Shown here in pieces: positions 8,480-15,688 of a stretch of DNA of 64,000 nucleotides (positions within the stretch are counted from its first letter, which is position 1; each line of letters begins with the position of its first letter). The notes below the pieces were generated by a model that saw nothing but the letters and a program-made list of their open reading frames with translations, was not told where the DNA came from and did not search any database. A program made the translations under genes and the position numbers. The stretch is from contig NZ_CP009922.3 in the NCBI RefSeq assembly GCF_000993785.3, positions 5,332,001 through 5,396,000 of the forward strand, given 5' to 3'. Source of the stretch: Streptomyces xiamenensis (lineage in GTDB: Bacteria > Actinomycetota > Actinomycetes > Streptomycetales > Streptomycetaceae).

Positions 8480-8508
8480 CCCCGGCGCGGCGGGGTGCCG
8501 CGCCGGGG
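8480..8508. terminator. Hairpin terminator between convergent genes
   Basis: A perfect 12-bp stem CCCCGGCGCGGC (8480-8491) pairs with 8497-8508 across a 5-nt GGGGT loop. It sits between the RipA-like gene and the DsbA-like gene, which converge. Confidence 0.65.
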
Positions 8509-8525
8509 GAGGGGACGGCGGGTCG

Positions 8526-9176
8526 TCAGCTCAGTTCGTCCTCGATCAGGGCGACGAACTGCTCGTAGGAGGCGGGGGGTGAGATGGGGCGGTCGTCGAA
8601 GAAGAACGTCGGGGTGCCCTGGACACCCAGAGCCAGGCCGTCGCGGATGTCGGCCTGGATCCGCTCGGCGGTGGCGGGGTCCGCGACGGCGGCGTCATAG
8701 GCGGCCATGTCCAGACCGAGATCCTCCGCGAAGCCGCGGAACGTCGCCGCGTGCGAGTCACGGGACTCGCCCCAGGCGGCCTGCGTGGTGAACAGCCGGT
8801 TGTACATGTCCTCGAACCGGCCCTGCTGGGCGGCGGCTTCGGCGGCGAGCGCGGCGGTCTCCCCGTTGTGGTGTCCCGGCATCGGGAAGTACCGGGCGAC
8901 GAAGGTGACACGGTCGCCGTACTCCTCGCGCAGCCGCTCCACGACCGGGTAGTAGGCGCCGCACGCCTCGCATTCGAAGTCGAGGAACTCCACCAGCGTC
9001 AACTCGCTGTCCGCGGGGTCGGACAGGCGGTGGCTGTCCTCGCGCACCACGGCGGAGGAGGAGCCGGACCAATCGGCGGTCTTCGGCCGGTCGTCGGGGG
9101 AGAGCGCCAGCAGAACGGCGAAGGCGGCGGCGAGGGCCGCCACGGTCGCGAGCACGGCATACAGCTGTCGTTTCAC
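8526..9176 (-). CDS. DsbA-like thiol oxidoreductase, membrane-anchored
   Basis: Forms or isomerises disulfides in exported proteins. The 216-residue protein has one N-terminal membrane anchor (about residues 5-25) and a thioredoxin-fold domain facing outward. The active site is FECEACGAYY (Cys69-Glu-Ala-Cys72), and a cis-Pro loop is visible as GVQGTPTFFF. The GTG start at 9176 follows CCGGAG with a 7-nt spacer. The 5' neighbour on the same strand (9250-9867) is a polytopic membrane protein 73 nt away, so the two may be expressed together and the partner may reoxidise or assist it (inference). Family length fits DsbA/BdbD-type proteins of Actinobacteria. Confidence 0.9.
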   Translation of the reverse strand: MKRQLYAVLATVAALAAAFAVLLALSPDDRPKTADWSGSSSAVVREDSHRLSDPADSELTLVEFLDFECEACGAYYPVVERLREEYGDRVTFVARYFPMPGHHNGETAALAAEAAAQQGRFEDMYNRLFTTQAAWGESRDSHAATFRGFAEDLGLDMAAYDAAVADPATAERIQADIRDGLALGVQGTPTFFFDDRPISPPASYEQFVALIEDELS

Positions 9177-9249
9177 GGAGAACTCCGGAGGTGAATGGGT
9201 CGTTCGGTCGGGAAGGACGGCGCGCGGGCGCGCGCCGTCGCCCGCCGGG

Positions 9250-9867
9250 TCAGGCCCAGCGGGTTCCGGCACCCGGCAGCGGCCGGGGCGCGGGAGAGAT
9301 CACCGGCGCCCACGGCGGGGCGCGAACCGAACGGCCCGAGACGACGGGGCACGTACCCCACACGCGGGGCTCCGTGGGGGTCCCGGCACGGCGCGGCCGG
9401 GACAGCGGCCCGGGCACGGCGGCCGGACGTGCGGCCAGCGCGGCGATCGCCGCGACCAGCACGGCGCGCAGCGGCCCCGACAACCCGTCCGCGACCCCCA
9501 GCAGCCGGGCGGAGAGGACCAGCGCCACCAGGTACCCGGCCAGCAGTTCACCGGTGCCGTGGCCCTGCGGCGCGAGCTGGGCGAGCAGTCCGGCGGGACC
9601 ACGCCCGCCGGCCGCAGCGCACGCTCCCGGCAGGACGTAACAGACCTGGAGCGCGGCCTGAGCGCCGGCGACCGCCGCCAGTGCCTGCCCGTGGGGGAGT
9701 GGCCGGTGTGCGGCGCACATGATCCCGCCGCACGCCACCACGACGGAGAGCCACAGCGCGCACCCGGAAGGCACGAATCCGGCCGCACCCGCCTGGCTCA
9801 TCAGGGGAAGCAGCACGCCCAGCGCGCCGAGCGCGCCGGCTCGTGTCCTGCCCCGGCCGGACGGCAC
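9250..9867 (-). CDS. Polytopic membrane protein of unknown function
   Basis: A 205-residue protein with about five hydrophobic segments and several Cys residues (SGCALW, ACGGIMCAA, QVCYVLPGACAAAGG). I do not recognise the family with certainty; the arrangement of a His-Arg-Pro-Leu loop followed by QALAAVAGAQAALQ recalls actinobacterial integral membrane proteins found near copper-handling genes, but the His-rich motif of those is absent. GTG 9867 follows GAGGTG at a good distance; GTG 9876 is an alternative. It precedes the DsbA-like gene in the same direction, so a redox partner role is possible but unproven. The MarR gene lies immediately upstream on the same strand. Confidence 0.6.
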   Translation of the reverse strand: MPSGRGRTRAGALGALGVLLPLMSQAGAAGFVPSGCALWLSVVVACGGIMCAAHRPLPHGQALAAVAGAQAALQVCYVLPGACAAAGGRGPAGLLAQLAPQGHGTGELLAGYLVALVLSARLLGVADGLSGPLRAVLVAAIAALAARPAAVPGPLSRPRRAGTPTEPRVWGTCPVVSGRSVRAPPWAPVISPAPRPLPGAGTRWA

Positions 9868-9974
9868 GTGCGTCACCTCATTCCCGGTGGTGGTGCGGTG
9901 CCGGTCAGCGTAGCCAAGCCGTACGGGGCCGCTTCGGGCGGCCGTACGGATCGGGCACACCGTCAGGGCGCGTG

Positions 9975-10400
9975 TCAGTGCCGGGTGGCGAGCCGCTCCA
10001 GCAAGGTGGCGCTCCGTGCCAGCAGCGCCTGCTCCTCGTCGGTGAGTTCGGCCTCGATGGCCTGGGCGAGCCAGCCGGCCCGCCGGCCGCGCTCCGCTTC
10101 GAGCGCCGCCCGGCCCGCGTCCGAGAGCTCGACCAGCGACTTCCGTCCGTCCGTGGGGTGGGCCCGGCGCGTGATCAGGTTCTGCTCCATGAGCAGTCCC
10201 ACCACCCGGGCCATCGACTGGGGGCGTACGCGCTGATCGGCGGCGAGGTCGCTGGTGGTCATGGCGCCGTCCCGGTCGAGTGCGCCGAGGACGGCCACCT
10301 GGCCCAGCGGGATGCGGTCCTCGTGTTTGACGCGTCGGGTGAGCTTGCCCATCGCGGTACGCAGTTCGGCGGCGAGGGCGGCGGCTTCCGAGGTGGGCAT
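9975..10400 (-). CDS. MarR-family transcriptional regulator
   Basis: A 141-residue dimeric winged-helix regulator. The recognition region runs through MTTSDLAADQRVRPQSMARV (residues about 47-66), followed by the wing THPTDGRK-type segment RRAHPTDGRKSLVELSDAG, typical of MarR. It is transcribed away from the enolase gene, and the 175 bases between them carry four palindromes at 10421-10497, so autorepression and control of enolase are likely. MarR proteins normally release DNA on binding phenolic or drug-like ligands or on oxidation; here no Cys is seen in the sequence, which argues against a thiol switch. The ATG at 10400 has no strong ribosome-binding site, so translation may start on a short leader. 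Confidence 0.9.
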   Translation of the reverse strand: MPTSEAAALAAELRTAMGKLTRRVKHEDRIPLGQVAVLGALDRDGAMTTSDLAADQRVRPQSMARVVGLLMEQNLITRRAHPTDGRKSLVELSDAGRAALEAERGRRAGWLAQAIEAELTDEEQALLARSATLLERLATRH

Positions 10401-10420
10401 AGGGCACTTTACCCCGTTGG

Positions 10421-10497
10421 TCAGCATTGCTGAGCACCTTGCCTGTGCACGTGAACTGCACAGTTTGCCTGTACAGCCAAGCTGTACAGCATTGCTG
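10421..10497. promoter_or_regulatory. Cluster of palindromes between MarR gene and enolase gene
   Basis: Four inverted repeats stand in a row: TCAGCATTGCTGA (10421-10433), CTGTGCA-N7-TGCACAG (10443-10463), CTGTACAGC-CAA-GCTGTACAG (10469-10489) and CAGCATTGCTG (10487-10497). The two 21-bp sites are 26 bp apart, and the outer two share the core CAGCATTGCTG. They occupy the divergent promoter region, so they are probable MarR operators. Confidence 0.7.
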
Positions 10498-10575
10498 TAG
10501 GGTTTGTTCTCGCCGGGCCGGCGCCAGGGTCGTCGCAGCCGGGGCCACGGCACCCGACAACGGGAAGGACCTCCC

Positions 10576-11883
10576 ATGTCCGCGAAGACAGCCGCGACCG
10601 TCGACGCCACCATCGAGACCGTCACCGCCCGCCGGATCATCGACAGCAGGGGAAACCCCACGGTCGAGGTCGACGTGGTCCTGACGGACGGGTCCCTGGG
10701 CCGCGCGGCCGTCCCCTCCGGCGCCTCCACGGGCGCCCGGGAAGCCGTGGAACTGCGCGACGCAGACGCCACCCGCTGGCACGGCAAGGGCGTCGACCGC
10801 GCGGTGGCCCACGTCAACGGCGAGATCGCGGCGGCCGTACGTGGCCGGGACGCGGTGGATCAGGCGGGTCTGGACGCCGCGCTGGTCGCCCTCGACGGCA
10901 CCGCCACGAAGTCCCGGCTCGGCGCCAACGCGCTCCTCGGCGTCTCGCTCGCCACCGCCAAGGCCGCCGCGGCGGCACACCATCAGCCCCTCTACCGCTA
11001 CTTCGGCGGCCCCGACGCGCACCTGCTGCCGCTGCCGATGATGAACATCGTCAACGGCGGCGCCCACGCCGACAATCCGCTGGATTTCCAGGAGTTCATG
11101 ATCGTGCCGGTGGGCGCGGACAGCTTCGCCGAAGCCGTCCGCATGGGAAGCGAGGTCTTCCACACCCTGCGCCGCGATCTGCTGGCCGCCGGGCACTCCA
11201 CGGGGGTCGGCGACGAGGGCGGCTTCGCTCCCGCGCTGCGCACCGCAGAAGAGGCGCTCGACTTCGTGATGGCCGCCATCGAGCGCACCGGCTACCGCCC
11301 CGGAGCGGACATCGGCCTGGTCATGGACCCGGCGTCCTCCGAGTTCTTCCGTGACGGGGTGTACGACTACGCGGGCGAGGGCGTACGCCGCACCCCGTCC
11401 GAGCACACCGACCACCTGGTCTCGCTCATCGACGCCTATCCCATCCTGTCCATCGAGGACCCGATGGCGGAGAACGACCTGGACGGCTGGCGCGAGCTGA
11501 CCGCCCGTGTCGGTGACCGCTGTCAGCTCACCGGCGACGATGTGTTCTGCACCAACGAGACGCTGCTGCGCGAGGGCATCCGCACCGGGGTCGGCAACTC
11601 GGTGCTGGTCAAGGTCAATCAGATCGGCTCCCTGACGGAGGCCCTGGCCGCGGTGACCACGGCCCAGCGGGCGGGCTGGACGGCCGTCATGTCGCACCGC
11701 TCGGGAGAGACCGAGGACACCACCATCGCGGATCTGGCGGTGGCGACCGGCTGCGGTCAGATCAAGACGGGTTCGCTCTCCCGCTCCGACCGCACGGCGA
11801 AGTACAACCAGCTCATCCGCATCGAGGAGGAACTCGGCGGCGAGGCGCGCTACGCCGGCCACGCCGCACTGCGCCGGGGCTGA
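10576..11883 (+). CDS. eno: Enolase (phosphopyruvate hydratase)
   Basis: Converts 2-phosphoglycerate to phosphoenolpyruvate in glycolysis. The 435-residue protein keeps the family hallmarks: SGASTGAREAVELRD, GGAHADNPLDFQEFMI, GDDVFCTNE, VLVKVNQIGSLTEAL, and the signature around SHRSGETEDTTIADLAV and GQIKTGSLSRSDR. The ATG at 10576 follows GAAGGA; the upstream in-frame stretch is not coding-like. Its position beside a divergent MarR regulator with strong operators is not that of the usual housekeeping eno, which normally sits with cell-division and pyrophosphatase genes. This may therefore be a second, conditionally expressed enolase (inference). GDDVF instead of the commoner GDDLF is a minor variation. 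Confidence 0.93.
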   Translation: MSAKTAATVDATIETVTARRIIDSRGNPTVEVDVVLTDGSLGRAAVPSGASTGAREAVELRDADATRWHGKGVDRAVAHVNGEIAAAVRGRDAVDQAGLDAALVALDGTATKSRLGANALLGVSLATAKAAAAAHHQPLYRYFGGPDAHLLPLPMMNIVNGGAHADNPLDFQEFMIVPVGADSFAEAVRMGSEVFHTLRRDLLAAGHSTGVGDEGGFAPALRTAEEALDFVMAAIERTGYRPGADIGLVMDPASSEFFRDGVYDYAGEGVRRTPSEHTDHLVSLIDAYPILSIEDPMAENDLDGWRELTARVGDRCQLTGDDVFCTNETLLREGIRTGVGNSVLVKVNQIGSLTEALAAVTTAQRAGWTAVMSHRSGETEDTTIADLAVATGCGQIKTGSLSRSDRTAKYNQLIRIEEELGGEARYAGHAALRRG

Positions 11884-12284
11884 CGGGCGGGCAGGGGCGG
11901 GCAACGACCCCGGGTCGATCGTCCGCCCGCCCGTGTCCGTGAGACGCCCCCGGGTGACCCTCATGGACGGCGATCCGCACCACGTCGGTTCCCTCCGGCA
12001 GCCGTTCGCGGTCTCTGCGGTGTGCTGACGCACCGGCACCCTGATCGCCCCGCGTGCCGCGTCGTCCGGGTGGTGCCCGGCACGGGTCGGCATCCCTGCG
12101 GAACTTTCACCGCACCCCGGCCGACCCCCATGACGTCGGGTCCGGAGCGGCGAAAGTTCCCCACCCGGGGGCATCGGCCAACTCGGGACGGATGTCTTCC
12201 CCACGCGGGCGAACGCGGTTACTGTCCCTCGCTGGTGGAGCGGGACCGGCACATTGTCACGGCGCAGGAAAGCGGTGTCCTGGA
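11884..12284. repeat. Intergenic region with a 14-bp inverted repeat (GGAACTTTC arms)
   Basis: The 400-base gap between enolase and the ferric-reductase-like gene has no gene I can support. Arms at 12100-12113 and 12147-12160 (GGAACTTTCRCCGC, 13 of 14 paired) are separated by 33 bases. Each arm reads GGAAC-N17-CGAC into the loop, resembling an ECF sigma -35 element on both strands. It could be a pair of facing ECF promoters, a wide operator or a long hairpin; it lacks the compact form of a terminator. Confidence 0.5.
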
Positions 12285-13400
12285 ATGACCGAAGTCTCCG
12301 AAACGGTGTCGCCCCCCGCCCGCGAGCCGCGGGTCCGCGGGAGCTTCGACTGGCACGGTCTGCGAGCCGATCTGCGGGGTGCGATCCCGGACGCCTCGCT
12401 GGCGCTGATCGCCACCGGCCTCATCTACTGGCTGCTGTACGCGCGGGTGGCCAACGGCACGTCGCCCTCCATCGTGATCATGCCGCACCTCAACGATCCG
12501 AACGAGCTGTGGATGTACTGGATGTGCCAGGCCTTCGGCTGGTCGGCACTGCTGTGGGCGTACATCACGGTGATCTTCGGACTGCTTCGCTCCGGGCCGC
12601 GACCGCGCTGGAGGTGGCTGCCGCCGGCCCGGATCGAGAAATGGCACCGCACCACCAGCCTGACGACGATCGGGCTGATGTTCCTGCACGCGGCGTTCTT
12701 CTTCGGCGACCAGATGCGCGACAACCTCACCCGGTGGGGCACGGGCCGGAGCCTGTGGACGGCGTTCGTGGACGTGTTCGTCCCCGGCGGGTACGCCACC
12801 GGCACCGGCCGCGTCGCCATCCTGCTGGGACTGCTCGCCCTCTACCTCGCCATACCGCTGAGCCTGGCCTTCTACCTCCGCCACCGGACCGGCAGCAGGA
12901 TGTGGGTGGCGCTCCACCGGTTCGTCATCGTGGTGTACGTGCTCAGCGTGTGGCACACCCTGCTGTACGGCACCAACGTCTGGTTCGACGGCACGTTCCG
13001 CACCCTGGTGTGGGCCCTCCAGATGCCGATCGCCGGGCTCCTCCTGGTGAGGCTGCTGGCCCCGGCCCGCCCCCGTGAACGCCTCCGGCTGCGCGGCCAC
13101 CCCCTGCCGGTGACCGTACGGCTGGCCGGCCGCCTCGCGGTCGTCGCCACCCTGCTCGGACTGCTGGCCGTCATCGTCACGGGAACCGACGGCGGGCGCG
13201 ACCCCGAGGACCTCGGCGGCTCCTCACCCGCGGTCTGGCCCGAACGCTGGATCATCTGGGCGGGCCTGCTCGCCCTCACCCTGGTCCTGGTGGCGGTCGT
13301 GCTGCGGCTGCGCCCCGGCACCGGCGCCGGAACGCCGGAGACCCCGTCCCCCTCCCGGCGCGGGCGCGGGGCGCCCGCGGATCTCTCCGAACGGCCGTGA
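12285..13400 (+). CDS. Ferric-reductase-like heme membrane protein
   Basis: A 371-residue polytopic membrane protein with the ferric reductase/NADPH-oxidase heme domain. Two His pairs in facing helices fit bis-heme ligation: His121 (EKWHRTTS) with His135 (MFLHAAFF), and His211 (ALHRFV) with His224 (VWHTLL), spacings of 14 and 13. About seven or eight hydrophobic segments are present. No FAD or NAD(P)H domain follows, so electrons must come from another protein, as in MsrQ-like or stand-alone heme proteins (inference). The ATG at 12285 follows TGGA only weakly, and the region 5' holds the GGAACTTTC inverted repeat, perhaps an ECF promoter. It converges with the resistance-like operon. Confidence 0.82.
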   Translation: MTEVSETVSPPAREPRVRGSFDWHGLRADLRGAIPDASLALIATGLIYWLLYARVANGTSPSIVIMPHLNDPNELWMYWMCQAFGWSALLWAYITVIFGLLRSGPRPRWRWLPPARIEKWHRTTSLTTIGLMFLHAAFFFGDQMRDNLTRWGTGRSLWTAFVDVFVPGGYATGTGRVAILLGLLALYLAIPLSLAFYLRHRTGSRMWVALHRFVIVVYVLSVWHTLLYGTNVWFDGTFRTLVWALQMPIAGLLLVRLLAPARPRERLRLRGHPLPVTVRLAGRLAVVATLLGLLAVIVTGTDGGRDPEDLGGSSPAVWPERWIIWAGLLALTLVLVAVVLRLRPGTGAGTPETPSPSRRGRGAPADLSERP

Positions 13401-13411
13401 ACGGGCGGCGC

Positions 13412-13438
13412 CCGCGCCCCCCGGCCCCCGGGGCGCGG
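13412..13438. terminator. GC-rich hairpin between convergent genes
   Basis: A 9-bp stem CCGCGCCCC (13412-13420) pairs with GGGGCGCGG (13430-13438) over a 9-nt loop, just after the ferric-reductase-like gene and before the end of the esterase-like gene on the other strand. Confidence 0.45.
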
Positions 13439-13528
13439 CCCGGTCGAGGGCTGGGGAATGGGCCGATCCACCCATATCCCCAAGGGGCCAGTCTGCCCCG
13501 GCACCCCGCGACGGCCCACCGCCGCCCG

Positions 13529-14899
13529 TTACGTGGAGCCGCCCCCGGCCGTGCGGTCGGCCGGCGCGGGACCGGGTACGGCGTCGAGGCCGAGTCCGCC
13601 GATGACGGTGGAGACCGGGGAGTGGAGGACGGCGTCGAACGCGTCGAGAACCGGGGTGTGCAGCTGGGCGCCCTGGATCCGGATGCGGTCGGGGCCGGGA
13701 GCGGAGCCGTCGCCGCCGATGTCCGGGCGGCGCGCCCGCCGGAGATCGGCCAGGCTGAGCCCGAGCCCGGCGTCCGTGAACGCCGCCTCGACGCTTCCCG
13801 GTTCGGGCGCGCCCAGCGGGGTGGGCTCGACGGTGAATCCGAACCGGCTGCGCTCGTCGCGGCGCATCTCTCCGGTCTGTCCGGTGCTGCTGGTCAGGCC
13901 CACGGCGATGTAGTCCTCGCCGAGGACCGAGTGCAGGTGCTGTCCCATCGGGAATCCCGTGAGGCGGCCGTCGAAGGAGACCGGTGTCTTCTGGATGTGG
14001 GCGTTGTGGGCCGCCAGTACGATCCGGGTGCCCGGCGCGCCGCGCTCCAGGTGCCACAGGAGCGATTCGGCCATGTAGAGGTCACGGGCCGAGGTGTCGG
14101 CGGTCAGCCCCGTACCGGAGAAGAGCCCGGCCATGGCGCGGAAGGTGTGGTCGCCGTGGCAGGCACCTTCGAGACGTCGCCGGGCGATGTCGTAGCCGCG
14201 CCGGTCGCCGCGCGAGAGATACAGCGGCTCGACGGAACGGAACCGGATGAGCAGCCGGTTCAGGACCGCGCTGAGCGCGTCCTGTTCGGCGGCCTCCAGG
14301 CGGGCCCACGCGGGAGCGGCGTCGGCCGCGGAGCCCCCCGCGAACGACGCGGCGATCCGCATCGCCTCCTCGATCAGCGGCACCGCTTCGGGATCGACGG
14401 CGCGCAGATAGTCGGCGACCGGGGCCAGGGCGGGGAGCAGGGAGCCGCCGGCCGCGGGGATGTCGATGCCGGCGAACCGCACCGGTGGTGCGGCGGTGCG
14501 GTTGTGCCGGCGCAGTCGGCGCAGCGGCGCGTCGACCCCCACGGGGATCGACGGGCCGAGGAGGCCGGGCAGCGCGTCCTCCGTTCCCTCGCCCCGCGCC
14601 CACGCGTCGAGCGGGAACCCTTCGCTGAAGCCGTACTCGAAGGCCAGGACGGTGAATCCGCAGCGTTCGGTGAGGAAGCGCAGGACGCGCTCACGCAGGA
14701 GCGTGAACTCGTGGATGAAGTGGGAGTTCTCGCCGATGGCGACCACGCGGGCGTCACCGATCAGGGCGCGCAGCGGCTCCAGGTCCTCCAGCGGCGCGTC
14801 CGGGTCGAGGTGGGTCAGCGGGGCGGCGTCGGCGCGGAGCCAGCGGGTGAACGGGTCGCCGTGCCGGTGGTGGGACGGATCGGGCATGCGGGCACTCAT
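13529..14899 (-). CDS. Erythromycin-esterase family protein
   Basis: A 456-residue member of the EreA/EreB-type esterase family, some of which open the macrolide lactone ring. Conserved catalytic features are visible: VVAIGENSHFIHEF (Glu57, His60, Glu64), FAGIDIPAAGG, the late AAHNAHIQK and the substrate-lid helices between. Only some family members hydrolyse macrolides; others act on unknown esters. It is the last gene of a three-gene minus-strand run behind a Vat-like acetyltransferase (55 nt) and an ABC-F gene, which supports an antibiotic-related role. The start could be ATG 14899 or ATG 14887; neither has a strong ribosome-binding site. Confidence 0.85.
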   Translation of the reverse strand: MSARMPDPSHHRHGDPFTRWLRADAAPLTHLDPDAPLEDLEPLRALIGDARVVAIGENSHFIHEFTLLRERVLRFLTERCGFTVLAFEYGFSEGFPLDAWARGEGTEDALPGLLGPSIPVGVDAPLRRLRRHNRTAAPPVRFAGIDIPAAGGSLLPALAPVADYLRAVDPEAVPLIEEAMRIAASFAGGSAADAAPAWARLEAAEQDALSAVLNRLLIRFRSVEPLYLSRGDRRGYDIARRRLEGACHGDHTFRAMAGLFSGTGLTADTSARDLYMAESLLWHLERGAPGTRIVLAAHNAHIQKTPVSFDGRLTGFPMGQHLHSVLGEDYIAVGLTSSTGQTGEMRRDERSRFGFTVEPTPLGAPEPGSVEAAFTDAGLGLSLADLRRARRPDIGGDGSAPGPDRIRIQGAQLHTPVLDAFDAVLHSPVSTVIGGLGLDAVPGPAPADRTAGGGST

Positions 14900-14954
14900 T
14901 TCGCGGGTGAGGGGAGGGAGGGCCGGTGCGGTGCGGGTGTGGGCTTCCGGCGGT

Positions 14955-15617
14955 TCAGGGACGACCGGGGGCGGGAGCCGCGGCCTCCAGGTCGTCGATC
15001 GTCCCGGACATGATGGTGCGCAGCTGTGCGGTGAGATGCGGCAGCGGCCAGTCCCACCAGGCGAGGGCCAGCAGGCGGTCGATGTCGGCGTCCGCGTACC
15101 GGCGGCGGATGAGCCGCGCGGGGTTGCCGCCGACGATGCCGTAGTCGGGAACGTCGTCGACGACGACGGAGCCGGAGGCGATGATCGCCCCGTGGCCGAT
15201 CCGGACACCGGGCATCACCAGCGTGCGGTAGCCGAGCCAGACGTCGTTGCCCACCACGGTGTCACCGCGTCCCGGCAGTCCGGAGATGAGGTCGACGTGC
15301 TCGGCCCAGGAGCCGCCCATGATGGGGAACGGGAACGTGGAGGGCCCGTCCATGCGGTGGTTGGCGCCGTTCATGAGGAACCGCACCTCCGCTCCCAGCG
15401 CGCAGAACCTGCCGATGACCAGCTTCTCGGGGCCGTAGTGGTAGAGCACGTTGCGGGTCTCGAAGGCGGTGGGGTCATCGGGATCGTCGTAGTAGGAGAA
15501 TTCGCCCGCCTCGATCAGCGGCGAGGTGATCAGCGGCTTCAGCAGAACCACCCGGGGCTGTTCCGGCATCGGGTGCGTGACGGTCGGGTCGGGCAGGACG
15601 GGCGGGACGGGTGGCAT
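14955..15617 (-). CDS. Xenobiotic acetyltransferase, Vat/CatB-like
   Basis: A 220-residue left-handed beta-helix acetyltransferase. The signature LMNGANHRMDGPSTFPF contains the catalytic base His87, as in streptogramin-A and CatB chloramphenicol acetyltransferases. Hexapeptide turns run through VVGNDVWLGYRTLVMPGVRI to SVVVDDVPDYGIVGGNPAR, and a C-terminal helical tail closes the trimer. It transfers acetyl from acetyl-CoA to a hydroxyl of a drug or another small molecule; the substrate cannot be told from sequence. ATG 15617 follows AAAGGAA. It lies between an ABC-F gene and an erythromycin-esterase-like gene, all in the same direction, so a streptogramin, pleuromutilin-like or chloramphenicol-like compound is a sensible guess. 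Confidence 0.9.
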   Translation of the reverse strand: MPPVPPVLPDPTVTHPMPEQPRVVLLKPLITSPLIEAGEFSYYDDPDDPTAFETRNVLYHYGPEKLVIGRFCALGAEVRFLMNGANHRMDGPSTFPFPIMGGSWAEHVDLISGLPGRGDTVVGNDVWLGYRTLVMPGVRIGHGAIIASGSVVVDDVPDYGIVGGNPARLIRRRYADADIDRLLALAWWDWPLPHLTAQLRTIMSGTIDDLEAAAPAPGRP

Positions 15618-15688
15618 GGCTGTTTCCTTTGCGAAGTCCGGGCAGGAAGACGTGTCTTCCGGCGGGGGAGGAGAGGCGGGGCGGTGAC

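Noticed and set aside
9250..12252. A 1000-codon minus-strand frame
   Set aside because: It runs antisense through enolase with low-complexity Arg/Pro sequence; only the last 205 codons (start 9867) look like a membrane protein.
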